Assembly: GCF_900167535.1 (NCBI RefSeq)
Contig: NZ_FUYE01000012.1
Span: 1 to 64,000 of the forward strand
Direction: 5' to 3'
Length of the DNA: 64,000 nt
From: Prosthecobacter debontii
GTDB taxonomy: Bacteria > Verrucomicrobiota > Verrucomicrobiia > Verrucomicrobiales > Verrucomicrobiaceae
Of the stretch, positions 35,998-45,093 are shown piece by piece. Each line of letters begins with the position of its first letter. Within the stretch, counting starts at the first letter, position 1. The notes below the pieces were generated by a model. The model saw only the letters and a list, made by a program, of their open reading frames with translations, searched no databases and was not told where the DNA came from. A program made the translations under genes and the position numbers.

Positions 35998-36951
35998 ATG
36001 CAGAACAGGAACGGGAATTACGAAAAAGTCCTTTTAGGCGTCGCCGCAGCGATTGCCCTCGGGGTCGCAGGTTACCTCGTCTGGACAAGCCAGAGCTTTA
36101 GCGAGCGTCTGGTGCGGCGGACTGGCAACTCCAAGAACGATCCAGGACAGCCGCCGACTGCTTTGGTGGATGCGACCATCAAGCGTTTAACCGAGAAAAC
36201 AACTTGGGTGTCGCCGGTCATCAACGGCAAGCCTGTTCCTCTGAATAAATCGATTCTTTTGGTTAAAAAGGGAGATCAGCTGTTCGACCTTCAATTGGAA
36301 GAACCGCAGCTTCGCCCGCCAATGACCAATTCTTACTTGGTGCAGAATGATTTGCCCAACATTCTGTCTCCTAACGTGGGAGATCTAGACGCTGATGCAG
36401 ACGGGTTCAGCAACCTCGAAGAGTTCAATGCTAAAACGAGCCCGCGTGATCCCAAGAGCCATCCTCCGTTTACCGACAAGTTGGTTCTCAAGCGCCGTAT
36501 CACCTACGATTACATCATTAAACTCAACAGTAGTTCTTCGCCGTATCAGGTGCAGAGGCTGAAGCCAGACCCCAAGAAGAGCGTCTTCGTTTCACCTGGA
36601 GATGAGTTCGGTTTCGATAAGGACGTGATTCGCTTCAAGGCGGTGGGCTTTGAGGCCAAAAAGACAGCCGATCCTACGGTGGGTGAAAAAGATGTGTCTG
36701 AGCTAACGATGATCGACAAGGCAACCAACAAAGAGTTTAAGCTCGTGCGTGGATCCGAAACCAATTTGGCGGAGTATGAAGCCGAGTTTGAATTTCTCTT
36801 GGGTGACCGCCCAACCCGGACGGTTAAGAAGGGGGACACCTTCCAGATTCCAGGCATTGGCACCACCTATCGCCTGCTCGAAATCGAGGAAAACAGCGCT
36901 GTGATTCAACCTGTGGACGGCGGTGAAGCCATCACTGTAACCAGAGGCTAA
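35998..36951 (+). CDS. Amuc_1099-like membrane-anchored protein with calcium-binding motif
   Basis: 317 residues with a single N-terminal membrane segment (about 10-30), then a periplasmic part. A calcium-loop motif of the thrombospondin-3/EF-hand type lies at D131-x-D133-x-D135-G-F-S-N-x-E-E142. The C-terminal half has a repeated beta domain (KKGDTFQIPGIGTTYRLLEI). Its place between the Amuc_1100-like gene and the secretin gene suggests a PilP/GspC-like linker between inner membrane and secretin (inference). Confidence 0.72.
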   Translation: MQNRNGNYEKVLLGVAAAIALGVAGYLVWTSQSFSERLVRRTGNSKNDPGQPPTALVDATIKRLTEKTTWVSPVINGKPVPLNKSILLVKKGDQLFDLQLEEPQLRPPMTNSYLVQNDLPNILSPNVGDLDADADGFSNLEEFNAKTSPRDPKSHPPFTDKLVLKRRITYDYIIKLNSSSSPYQVQRLKPDPKKSVFVSPGDEFGFDKDVIRFKAVGFEAKKTADPTVGEKDVSELTMIDKATNKEFKLVRGSETNLAEYEAEFEFLLGDRPTRTVKKGDTFQIPGIGTTYRLLEIEENSAVIQPVDGGEAITVTRG

Positions 36952-37048
36952 CTTTTTACAAACCAACCAAAAAAACATCTCGCCAGACAGACGCAAATCC
37001 TGCTAAACAGCTCGGCTCATTGTTAATTTCGACAAATCGCTCCCTTTT

Positions 37049-39571
37049 ATGATGCACCTCTCTCGAATGAAGAAAAAACAGATTGCCTTGATGGTCGCTC
37101 TCGCAGCGCCTGTGGCCGCTACCACTGCTTTTGCAGGTGAAGGCGGCGCCAGCGTTCCCGGCATTGCCGAGCGAGAAATCGCTCGCCGCGCCGCCCGCAT
37201 TGAGGATGCGCGCCAAGCGATGGAAAAAGGTGACGAGTTTTTCGGTAAAGGTGACTATGAGGCTGCTTTGGCACAGTATCGTTCTGCCAAAGACATCCTG
37301 GACCAACTGCCCAACGCTCCATTCATCCAAGACTGGCGGGATTTGGCCAATCTCAAGTTTGCTGATTGTGCGATCGTCGTTGCTCGTGAAAAAGCCAAGA
37401 TCGGTGATTATGTGGCAGCGAGAAAGCTGATCGAAGAAGCGGAATTGGCGGTTCCAGGCCACCGTGCAGCTCGTGTCTTTGCTAAGCATCTGGATGATCC
37501 CGATCGCTGGCCGCCCGCACTGACTCCTCAGCATGTGGAAAATGTGGACAAGGTGAAGAAAGGTCTGCTTCTGGCCAACAGTGCTTTGGAGATTGGCGAC
37601 TATAACAAGGCTCTGGAAGCTTTTGAGGACGTCATCCGCATTGACCCTTACAACTCGGCCGCCCGCCGTGGTATGGAGAACACGGAGAAGCGCCGGGCAG
37701 AATATTTTGATTCTGCTCGTGATCATCAGCGTGCACGCATGCTTAACATGGTCAATGAAGCCTGGGAGCACAAACCCCCAGTTCGTGGCTTGGTAGTCGA
37801 TCCGATCGCCGCAGGCGGCGCAGAGCCTACCGTGTATCTGACTCGGAAGATGCAGAGCATCATCTTTCCTCAGGTTCAATTCGCAGGTGCTAGCATCGAG
37901 GAAGCGGTGGAGTTCCTCCGCGTCAAGAGTCGCGATCTGGATTTGACGGAAACCGACCCTGCCAAAAAAGGTGTCAACATCATTCTCAAAGCTGGTGATA
38001 CGGCTTCCACAGCGACGATCAGCCTGGACCTCAAGGATGTTCCTATGGTGGAAGCCCTTCGTTACGTCACTGAGCTGGCTCAGATGAAATACAAGGTCGA
38101 GCCTTTTGCGGTCATGATCGTTCCCGTTTCGGATGCGACTCAGGAGCAATACACTCGTATCTACCGTGTTCCGCCTGATTTCCGTAGCCTGGGTGGTGGT
38201 GGTGCCGCTGCGGCTGCCCCAGCAGCCTCCGCAGACCCATTTGCCTCGACATCAGCCGCTCCGACCAGCAGTCTGATCGTTCAGCAGTCTGCTCTCGATA
38301 TCTTGAAGTCTCAAGGCATTCAGTTCCCTGAAGGAGCTTCGGCGGTGTTCAACCCGGTCACTTCTCAGTTGATCGTCAAAAACACACAGCCAAACCTTGA
38401 TCTGGTTGAGGCCTTTGTGGACTCGATTCGCGGCCAAGGTCCGAAGCAAATTTATATCACCTCCAAATTCGTCGAAGTTTCCCAGAAGAATACCGACGAG
38501 CTTGGCTTTGACTGGTTGCTCGGAACGGCTGGTAGCAATGTTGAAATCGGTGGTGGCACAGACGGCAACTCCGGCCTGAGCAGCTCCACCATGGTTTATC
38601 CGGCCAACATCGCCAGCATGGTCACAGGTGGTGTCATTTCCCCAGTCAGCCGTGGTCTGAGAACGGGTAACAATGCCATCAGCGGAAATGCCATTGATGC
38701 CCAAATTACCGGTCTCTCTGATGTCTCCGAAGCACCGGGCGTGTTCAGTGTGGCAGGTGTTCTCACGGACCCACAATTCGGTCTTGTGATTCGTGCATTG
38801 GCTCAACGCAAAGGTGTTGATTTGATGAGTGCCCCGAGCGTCACCACCAAGGGCGGGCAGCGTGCAACGATCGAGGTGATTCGCGAATTCATTTATCCGA
38901 CTGAGTTCGATCCACCGCAGATCCCTACTAACGTGGGCAGCACAACCGGTGGTGGTGGTGCAACCGCGATCCCTGTGACGCCGACAACCCCGACTGCTTT
39001 CGAAATGCGTCCAGTGGGTGTGCGTATGGAAGTGGATCCCACTGTAGGTGCGGACGGTTACACCATCGACTTGAACTTGGCTCCTGAAGTGACTGAGTTT
39101 GATGGGTTCATCAACTACGGTAGCCCGATCTACAGCGTGACTCCAGCATCGCCTCTTCAGCGAATCTTCAACGCAGCTGGTGTGTTGATTGCTGAAATCG
39201 ATCCTGTTCCTGCTTCTCGTGTGGAATTGACTCCGAACGTGATCAATCAGCCCGTCTTCTCCACCCGTAAGGTGCAGACGGCTGTTACGATCTGGGACGG
39301 TCAGACGGTGGTTCTCGGGGGCCTGATTCGTGAAGACGTGCAGGACGTGGAAGATAAAGTGCCCGTTTTGGGCGATCTGCCCTTCGTTGGTCGCTTGTTC
39401 AAGTCCAACGTCGAAGACCACTTCAAGCGTAACCTGATGATCTTCGTCACTGCTAAGATCATTGACCCAGCGGGTCAGCCGATCAATCCGAACATGCAGA
39501 ATGGTGGCCAGGGTAACGCCGCCGCCTCGGTCGGTGGCGACAATCCGCTGCTTCCATCCGTCGGGAACTAA
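37049..39571 (+). CDS. Type II/IV secretin (PilQ/GspD-like, Amuc_1098-like)
   Basis: 840 residues forming the outer-membrane pore of a pilus-like or secretion system. A signal peptide ends near TTAFA; an alpha-helical TPR-like region covers about 35-230; secretin N-domains span about 265-470; the C-terminal secretin core carries the family block VVLGGLIREDVQDVEDKVP followed by LGDLPFVGRLFKS. The start may be the first ATG (37049) or that at 37067, which begins the signal peptide MKKKQIALMVALAAPVA. It is the last gene of the cluster, closed by a terminator. Confidence 0.9.
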   Translation: MMHLSRMKKKQIALMVALAAPVAATTAFAGEGGASVPGIAEREIARRAARIEDARQAMEKGDEFFGKGDYEAALAQYRSAKDILDQLPNAPFIQDWRDLANLKFADCAIVVAREKAKIGDYVAARKLIEEAELAVPGHRAARVFAKHLDDPDRWPPALTPQHVENVDKVKKGLLLANSALEIGDYNKALEAFEDVIRIDPYNSAARRGMENTEKRRAEYFDSARDHQRARMLNMVNEAWEHKPPVRGLVVDPIAAGGAEPTVYLTRKMQSIIFPQVQFAGASIEEAVEFLRVKSRDLDLTETDPAKKGVNIILKAGDTASTATISLDLKDVPMVEALRYVTELAQMKYKVEPFAVMIVPVSDATQEQYTRIYRVPPDFRSLGGGGAAAAAPAASADPFASTSAAPTSSLIVQQSALDILKSQGIQFPEGASAVFNPVTSQLIVKNTQPNLDLVEAFVDSIRGQGPKQIYITSKFVEVSQKNTDELGFDWLLGTAGSNVEIGGGTDGNSGLSSSTMVYPANIASMVTGGVISPVSRGLRTGNNAISGNAIDAQITGLSDVSEAPGVFSVAGVLTDPQFGLVIRALAQRKGVDLMSAPSVTTKGGQRATIEVIREFIYPTEFDPPQIPTNVGSTTGGGGATAIPVTPTTPTAFEMRPVGVRMEVDPTVGADGYTIDLNLAPEVTEFDGFINYGSPIYSVTPASPLQRIFNAAGVLIAEIDPVPASRVELTPNVINQPVFSTRKVQTAVTIWDGQTVVLGGLIREDVQDVEDKVPVLGDLPFVGRLFKSNVEDHFKRNLMIFVTAKIIDPAGQPINPNMQNGGQGNAAASVGGDNPLLPSVGN

Positions 39572-39594
39572 GTTCACGGTTTGACTCCGTTTTC

Positions 39595-39635
39595 AAACAG
39601 GCAGGTGATCCTTGATCACCTGCCTGTTTGCTTTT
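39595..39635 (+). terminator. Strong terminator after the secretin gene
   Basis: A perfect 16-bp stem (39595-39610 with 39614-39629) with a CTT loop is followed by GCTTTT. It separates the pilus-like cluster from coaE. Confidence 0.92.
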
Positions 39636-39653
39636 ACAGGATCAACTAAAGAT

Positions 39654-40268
39654 ATGAAATCTTGGATCGTCACCGGAGGGATCGGCTGCGGCAAAAGCTC
39701 GGTGTCAGCCATGCTGGCTTCCCACCTGTTGCCCAAAGGGAGCCGTTTTTTTTCGGCCGATTTAGCAGTCCAGAAACTCCTGGATGCTCCAGAGACGTTG
39801 GTGCAATTGCGTGCACGGTTCGGTCAGAAAGCGATCGAAATGCGTGAAGGGAGAGAGGTCGCTAATCGGGCATGGCTGAGAGGAGAGGTTTTCGAGCGGG
39901 ATCAGCAAAGACTTCTCTTAGAAGGGATTTTGCATCCCGGGGTTTTAGTGGCTCTGGAGAAGGATCGAGAGGAGCAGCGAAAGGCGGGAGTAAATCTTTT
40001 CCTTGCGGAGGTGCCTCTGCACTATGAGATTGGAGGCTCAGTTTCAGCAGATCTGATCATCGTGGTGGCTGCCAGCCAAGCGGTTCAGAAAAGGCGGTTG
40101 ATGGAAAGTCGAGGTCTCGACGAATCAATAATCGAAAAGATGTTGAGGGCTCAGTGGCCCATCGAAGCCAAAGTTGAGAAAGCGGATGTGGTCATCTGGA
40201 ATGATGGTGATCGCGCTGCTCTCGAAGCGCAGGTGCTGACACTGGTAAGACAGCATTGGCAAGCATGA
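39654..40268 (+). CDS. coaE: Dephospho-CoA kinase
   Basis: Last enzyme of coenzyme A synthesis, phosphorylating dephospho-CoA. 204 residues with P-loop TGGIGCGKSS (7-16), the acidic FFSADLAVQKLLDAP segment, the LLEGILHPGV motif and the C-terminal lid region. The ATG at 39654 gives the P-loop its usual distance from the start. It overlaps rho by ATGA, beginning a coaE-rho-rnd operon. Confidence 0.92.
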   Translation: MKSWIVTGGIGCGKSSVSAMLASHLLPKGSRFFSADLAVQKLLDAPETLVQLRARFGQKAIEMREGREVANRAWLRGEVFERDQQRLLLEGILHPGVLVALEKDREEQRKAGVNLFLAEVPLHYEIGGSVSADLIIVVAASQAVQKRRLMESRGLDESIIEKMLRAQWPIEAKVEKADVVIWNDGDRAALEAQVLTLVRQHWQA

Positions 40269-41731
40269 ATCCAACCGACACCTTAGAGACCCCTCCCCAG
40301 GTCCAGTCCCCCACTCCTGAAACCCAGCCTGTGGCTACATCCGACGCATCGGCTTCGGGGGTGACTGCATCTGGTGTGGAAACGTCCAGCGCCTCTGAGC
40401 TTGCCCCGGTAAGTGACAATGCTGAGCCGAAAGAGAAATTCTCCCCACCCGGAGCTGAGCCGCCATTTCCCGTGGAGATTTCGTTAAACGATCTTCAGGA
40501 TGCTTCTCTGGCGGAGATCCAAGCCCAAGCTGACGCGGTGGGTTTCAAAATGAACGCGAGCCGTTCGAAGCATCAGCTCATTTATGATCTGCTGGCCTGG
40601 ATGGCCGATCACCGCACGAGAGTGAAGGTGGACGGGATTTTGGAGATTGGGCCGGAGAATTTTGGCCTCATCCGCTATCCTAAATACAGCTTCGCTCCCC
40701 TGCCGGAGGATGTTTTCATCCCTCTGTTTCTGGTGAGGAAATTCAATTTACGTCCAGGCAACCGCATCACGGGCTATGCACGGGCGCCGAAAGATCGTGA
40801 TAAATATTTGGCCATCGATCGCATCTTGGAGGTGGATGGTGTCTCCATCGACACTTGGCAGCCGCCGACTCACTTTGACAAGCTGACGGCGATGTTCCCG
40901 AACGAGCGGATCATCTTGGAGATGCCCAAGCCTTGCCCGGTTTCTGTGCGGATCATGGACCTGATCGCACCGCTAGGGAAGGGGCAGCGTGGTTTGATCA
41001 ACGCGTCTCCGCGCTCGGGTAAGACCGTGCTGCTTAAAGACATCGCGAAAGCGATCGTGCATAATCACAAGGAGATCTCGTTGATCATCCTGTTGTTGGA
41101 TGAGCGTCCTGAAGAGGTGACGGACTTTGAGGAATCCGTCAACGGCTGTGAGATCTACAGTTCCACATTCGATGAAAGCCCGAAGAGGCATAGCCAGTTG
41201 GCTGAGATCGTTCGCGAGCGCGCCTGCCGCCTCGTGGAGGCAGGTAAGGATGTCGTCATCTTGCTCGACTCACTGACTCGTCTGGCCCGTGGGTATAACA
41301 GCATGACGGGTGGCAAGGGCCGCACCATGTCTGGCGGTATGGACTCCAAGGCCATGGTGAAGCCGAAGAAGTTTTTCGGTGCTGCTCGTAATGTCGAGGA
41401 AGGTGGGAGTCTAACCATTATTGCAACGGCATTGATCGAGACGGAAAACCGCATGGACGATTTGATCTTTGAGGAGTTCAAAGGCACCGGCAATATGGAA
41501 GCCACGCTGGATCGTGAGATCTCGGAACGGCGCATTTTCCCGGCGTTGCATGTGCTCAAATCGGGGACTCGCCGTGACGATCTACTTTATCACCCGGAGG
41601 AGTTCAAACGGGTCTCTGCCATCCGCAAACAACTCGCCCAGGTGCCGGCTGTGGAAGCCCTCGAACTGTTGATCCGCAATATCAACCGCACGAGCAACAA
41701 TGCTGAAATTTTGCTGACAGGCCTGAAATGA
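40265..41731 (+). CDS. rho: Transcription termination factor Rho
   Basis: Hexameric RNA helicase ending transcription, 488 residues versus about 419 in E. coli. The extra length is an N-terminal Pro/Ser/Thr-rich low-complexity extension (about 1-70). SAP-like and cold-shock RNA-binding domains follow (about 72-200), with GILEIGPENFGLIR. The ATPase has Walker A SPRSGKTVLL (about 248-257) and DSLTRLARGYN. I chose ATG 40265, which overlaps the coaE stop by ATGA, over an upstream TTG. The stop in turn overlaps rnd. Confidence 0.95.
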   Translation: MNPTDTLETPPQVQSPTPETQPVATSDASASGVTASGVETSSASELAPVSDNAEPKEKFSPPGAEPPFPVEISLNDLQDASLAEIQAQADAVGFKMNASRSKHQLIYDLLAWMADHRTRVKVDGILEIGPENFGLIRYPKYSFAPLPEDVFIPLFLVRKFNLRPGNRITGYARAPKDRDKYLAIDRILEVDGVSIDTWQPPTHFDKLTAMFPNERIILEMPKPCPVSVRIMDLIAPLGKGQRGLINASPRSGKTVLLKDIAKAIVHNHKEISLIILLLDERPEEVTDFEESVNGCEIYSSTFDESPKRHSQLAEIVRERACRLVEAGKDVVILLDSLTRLARGYNSMTGGKGRTMSGGMDSKAMVKPKKFFGAARNVEEGGSLTIIATALIETENRMDDLIFEEFKGTGNMEATLDREISERRIFPALHVLKSGTRRDDLLYHPEEFKRVSAIRKQLAQVPAVEALELLIRNINRTSNNAEILLTGLK

Positions 41732-42888
41732 GCACGGCTCCGCGATTGACTCCTCCCGAAGTTATCCCAGGCGATTACGTCTTTATCGATTCGCCGGATC
41801 AGCTTCAGCAATGGCTTTTGGAAACAGAAGCACATCTGGCGCAATCTGCGGATAAACGTTGCTGTTTGGATACGGAGGCGGATTCGCTGCATCATTATCA
41901 CGAAAAGCTTTGTTTGCTCCAGGTCGCCTGTGCAGGGCGATTCGCATTGGTCGATCCTTTGGCGATCTCCGATGTCTCGGCTTTGCTGAATCTTCTGGAT
42001 CGGCATGAGCTTTGGTTCCATGGCTCCGACTATGACCTAACGATGCTCCGCCGCACTTATGGTTGGGCGCCCAAGGTCGTGCGTGATACGCAGATCGCCG
42101 CCCGCCTTGTCGGCATGCGGCAATTCGGCTTGGCCGCGTTACTCCAGACGGTTTTCGGTCTGGAAATCTCGAAAGCCTCGCAGAAGGCGGATTGGAGCCG
42201 TCGTCCCTTGCCTCCACATATGCTCTCTTATGCGGTCGATGATGTGAGGTATTTGTTGCCGCTGGCAGATTACCTCATGCAATTACTCCGCGAGAAAGGA
42301 CGTGAGTTTTGGTTCGAGCAAAGCTGTCTTGAACTCCAAGAGGATGTTGCCGCGCGCAGTGCGGCACCGAAGGAAGATCCTTGGCGGGTGCAGGGCAGTG
42401 GACGTCTTCATCCGAAGGGGTTGGCCATCTTAAAAGCCATGTGGGAATGGCGGGAGAAAATCGCGATGGAGAAGGACATTCCATGCTATCGCGTCATGTC
42501 GAATAAACAGATGGTGGCGTTTGCCGAGGTCTTTGAATCGGGTGGGGTCATGCACCCCCCCGCGGGCTGGCGTCCGAAATGGAAGAAGGAATTCCACGAG
42601 CTCGTGGCTGAAGTCTTTAAAGCCGGTCAGTCCGCTTGGCCTCAGCGAGTTAAGAAAGCGAAAGCTCGGCTCACGGATGCTCAGCGTGACCAAATCGATC
42701 AACTCTGTGGCATGCGCGATAAAATCGCTGAAGCGCTAGATATCGAGAGCAGCTTGTTAGGCTCCCGGAGCACTTTGGAGGAAGTCGTGGCCGTGCAGGC
42801 TGGGGTCGGTGCCTTGATGGAATGGCAGCGTGAGATTTTAAAAGCGCCTCTGGAGAGCGTTTTGAGTGCTCAACCTCAGATGAGTTGA
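41728..42888 (+). CDS. rnd: Ribonuclease D
   Basis: 3'-5' exoribonuclease for tRNA maturation, 386 residues. The DEDD catalytic residues are visible: D48 and E50 in CLDTEAD, D103 in HGSDYDL, and Y168/D172 in YAVDDVRYL. An HRDC domain follows at about 215-290 (LAILKAMWEWREKIAM). It overlaps rho by 4 bp and is the last gene of the coaE-rho-rnd run. Confidence 0.92.
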   Translation: MSTAPRLTPPEVIPGDYVFIDSPDQLQQWLLETEAHLAQSADKRCCLDTEADSLHHYHEKLCLLQVACAGRFALVDPLAISDVSALLNLLDRHELWFHGSDYDLTMLRRTYGWAPKVVRDTQIAARLVGMRQFGLAALLQTVFGLEISKASQKADWSRRPLPPHMLSYAVDDVRYLLPLADYLMQLLREKGREFWFEQSCLELQEDVAARSAAPKEDPWRVQGSGRLHPKGLAILKAMWEWREKIAMEKDIPCYRVMSNKQMVAFAEVFESGGVMHPPAGWRPKWKKEFHELVAEVFKAGQSAWPQRVKKAKARLTDAQRDQIDQLCGMRDKIAEALDIESSLLGSRSTLEEVVAVQAGVGALMEWQREILKAPLESVLSAQPQMS

Positions 42889-42922
42889 TCGCGACGATAC
42901 GATCCCCTGTGCATCGGGTGAA

Positions 42923-43300
42923 TCACAACTGGACCCGATGACAAACTTCAAATCGGTTGCCGCAGGGATCCTCGAAAAACATCGCATAGTAGCCCGGTGC
43001 ATAAGCCATCGGGCCTTCAATGTTTTGAGCTCCCGCTAGATCGGCGATGTCGGCAATGGCGTCCACGTCCTCCACGGATGCAGCCCAGAAGGCGATGCGG
43101 TTTTCATTCGGCACATGCCGCTCAGATTCGGTGACTCCGAAGAAGGCGGCCACACCGTGATCGGCAGCTTCATACTGGAGCCATCCGGGCACATTCATAC
43201 GGCGTGAGAAACCCAACGCTGGCAGCAACGTTTCGTAAAAGAGAGTGGCCTCGGCGAGGTTCGTGACACGAAGATCAATATGATCGTAAAGTCGGCGCAT
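42923..43300 (-). CDS. VOC-family (glyoxalase/dioxygenase fold) protein
   Basis: 125 residues, one vicinal-oxygen-chelate module pair. It starts LYDHIDLRVTNLAEATLFYE with metal-site histidine H7 and ends FFEDPCGNRFEVCHRV with the usual glutamate. Members are glyoxalases, dioxygenases or antibiotic-binding proteins; the substrate is not evident. It stands alone, convergent to rnd. Confidence 0.83.
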   Translation of the reverse strand: MRRLYDHIDLRVTNLAEATLFYETLLPALGFSRRMNVPGWLQYEAADHGVAAFFGVTESERHVPNENRIAFWAASVEDVDAIADIADLAGAQNIEGPMAYAPGYYAMFFEDPCGNRFEVCHRVQL

Positions 43301-43384
43301 GACGATTCAAGGGGGGGACTACTGAATCGGATCAGGGCCTCACAATGGATGGGGAAAATAGATGGCGAGGTGACAGGTGCCTGA

Positions 43385-43717
43385 TCAACGCGGACTCTCG
43401 AAAAAGATGTAGTTGGTCGAGTAATCGCTGAATTCAAAATACACGCGCTTTTCGCCGTTGTTTTTGATGCCATCGAAGTTCTCATCCAGCACTCCGTAGC
43501 CAAACCGATAAGGACGTGCAGTCACGTCAGTGGTCGCTGTCGCCGTCGTTAATTTATCGACCTGGATGAACTTTCGCACCAGCTTTTCCCCGGCGTAAAT
43601 CTCCAGCACGCCGTTGACGCCGGTCCAATTCTGAAGTGAGCGGCCAATCTGGTTTTGAGTTTCCTGAGTGCAGGATGCCAAAAAGATGAGTGAACTGAGT
43701 AAAAGTAAGTATTTCAT
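43385..43717 (-). CDS. Small lipoprotein of unknown function
   Basis: 110 residues with a lipoprotein signal (MKYLLLLSSLIFLASC, lipobox LASC). The mature part is beta-rich with many aromatic residues at its end (YFEFSDYSTNYIFFES). No family recognised. Confidence 0.75.
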   Translation of the reverse strand: MKYLLLLSSLIFLASCTQETQNQIGRSLQNWTGVNGVLEIYAGEKLVRKFIQVDKLTTATATTDVTARPYRFGYGVLDENFDGIKNNGEKRVYFEFSDYSTNYIFFESPR

Positions 43718-43803
43718 ACCAGAAGCATGTTCGGATCACAGTGACGCAGCGAGTGGAAAGGGTTCCGGTTTTTGTAGGCGGAAGGAGCTTATCGAGTGGC
43801 AAC

Positions 43804-43832
43804 AAAAACGGGCAGACCGGAAGGCCTGCCCG
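43804..43832 (-). terminator. Intrinsic terminator after the NdpA-like gene
   Basis: On the minus strand a 10-bp stem with one G-T pair (43823-43832 with 43809-43818) and a TTCC loop is followed by five T. It lies 23 bp after the end of the NdpA-like gene. Confidence 0.88.
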
Positions 43833-43854
43833 CATGAGAAGATTCAAATCCTGG

Positions 43855-44931
43855 TTAGGCCTGTGAAGCCGAGAGGTCTTTGTTGAAATACACCTTGATG
43901 TATTTCATGCCTTTGCGGTCATCGAACCCGCGTTCGAGAAGAGGATCGTTTTCAGTCGAATTGTTGCTGGGTTTGACGTGAATCTCCACACCGGTATCGA
44001 GCTTCAGCACGGCACTGATGCGCTTTTTCGCCTTTGTGACGTCCTTTTTGGAGATCTCAAAGGATTTCTCCAGAGGTTGGCCTTGCTCTTCTTCGATCTT
44101 GGCTCGGTGCTCTTGGAAGCGGCTCACGGCTTCGGGCGTCTTCAGCACTTCTTGTTCGAATTCTTCCAGATCAAACTTTTCACGCTCTTCAAAGTATTCG
44201 AGGGCATCGCGGGCTGCAGAGCAGGTTTCCCAAGGTGGAGTGTCATCTTCAGGTGTGGACTCTTCCAAAAACTCCACGGCCATCTTGGCATAGGCGTTGG
44301 TGAGGAAGGCGGAGTCCGGCACAGGTTCCACCCCAAGGAAATCACGCACCCAGAAGCGGGAGTCGCTGCCGCTGCGATCAAAGGTGAGGACGTAATAGCC
44401 CTTCTTGGACCAATGGTCGAGAATCAGACAGCCCTTATCGATCTTATCAGGATTGATGCCCTGCTCGGTGGAGATTTGCAGGTCACCGTCCTTGGCGGTG
44501 ATGCTGAGGAAGGGGACCACGCTTTCGGACTTCAGGATGCAGAGTCCTTGAACGAATTGATCGTCCACCTGGGCCTCTTTGATGTGGGCGATGCAGAGGT
44601 CCCCCGATTTGATGTTGGGGTGATTGGACTTCGAGTAGAGGTGTTTGGCGATTTCGACTCCTCGCTTCAGTAGCCCATCTTTGCTTTCGAAGATGGCTTT
44701 CACGCAGGTGTTCATCTCGTGATGATCCAGCGAGGAATGATGGGTGAAGCGATGCGGCGTGAGATTTTTGAAGGGCTTCAGAAAAATACCCGTCAATGTG
44801 GGCTGGTCTTCCTCAGAAATGGCGAAGACTTCCTTCGAAGTCTGGAGGGGTTCTTCACGTTGAGGATTGCCCACTTTGGCAAGCACGACATGAGTGGCGG
44901 AGGCGGTGTTGAGGCGGAGCTTCACAGACAT
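43855..44931 (-). CDS. 37-kDa nucleoid-associated protein (NdpA/YejK family)
   Basis: 358 residues, close to the usual 335-350. Features of the family are SLDHHEMNTCVKAIFES near residue 68, LCIAHIKEAQVDDQFVQGL, the WVRDFLGVEPVPDS segment and the C-terminal KGMKYIKVYFN. NdpA proteins bind the nucleoid; their exact function is unclear. It ends in a strong terminator. Confidence 0.8.
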   Translation of the reverse strand: MSVKLRLNTASATHVVLAKVGNPQREEPLQTSKEVFAISEEDQPTLTGIFLKPFKNLTPHRFTHHSSLDHHEMNTCVKAIFESKDGLLKRGVEIAKHLYSKSNHPNIKSGDLCIAHIKEAQVDDQFVQGLCILKSESVVPFLSITAKDGDLQISTEQGINPDKIDKGCLILDHWSKKGYYVLTFDRSGSDSRFWVRDFLGVEPVPDSAFLTNAYAKMAVEFLEESTPEDDTPPWETCSAARDALEYFEEREKFDLEEFEQEVLKTPEAVSRFQEHRAKIEEEQGQPLEKSFEISKKDVTKAKKRISAVLKLDTGVEIHVKPSNNSTENDPLLERGFDDRKGMKYIKVYFNKDLSASQA

Positions 44932-45093
44932 AAAAAGGGGGGCGCGAGCTTAGACAGGAAAACGGTTTGGAAAAGAAAAAGAGGGCTTTTTATGCGACGA
45001 TTCAGTCAGCACGGCCCGTTTGGGGCCGCGTAAGATCCGGGTAGATCTGGCGATCCAGATGGACTCAAGGTTTAAGACCGTGGAGATCCGGCA
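44932..45093. other. Intergenic region, 162 bp, with two hairpins
   Basis: Two short perfect palindromes: CGGCCC-GTTTG-GGGCCG (about 45012-45028) and ATCTGG-CGAT-CCAGAT (45045-45060). Neither is followed by a T-run in the direction needed for lolA, so I do not call them terminators with confidence. No gene is seen. Confidence 0.5.
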
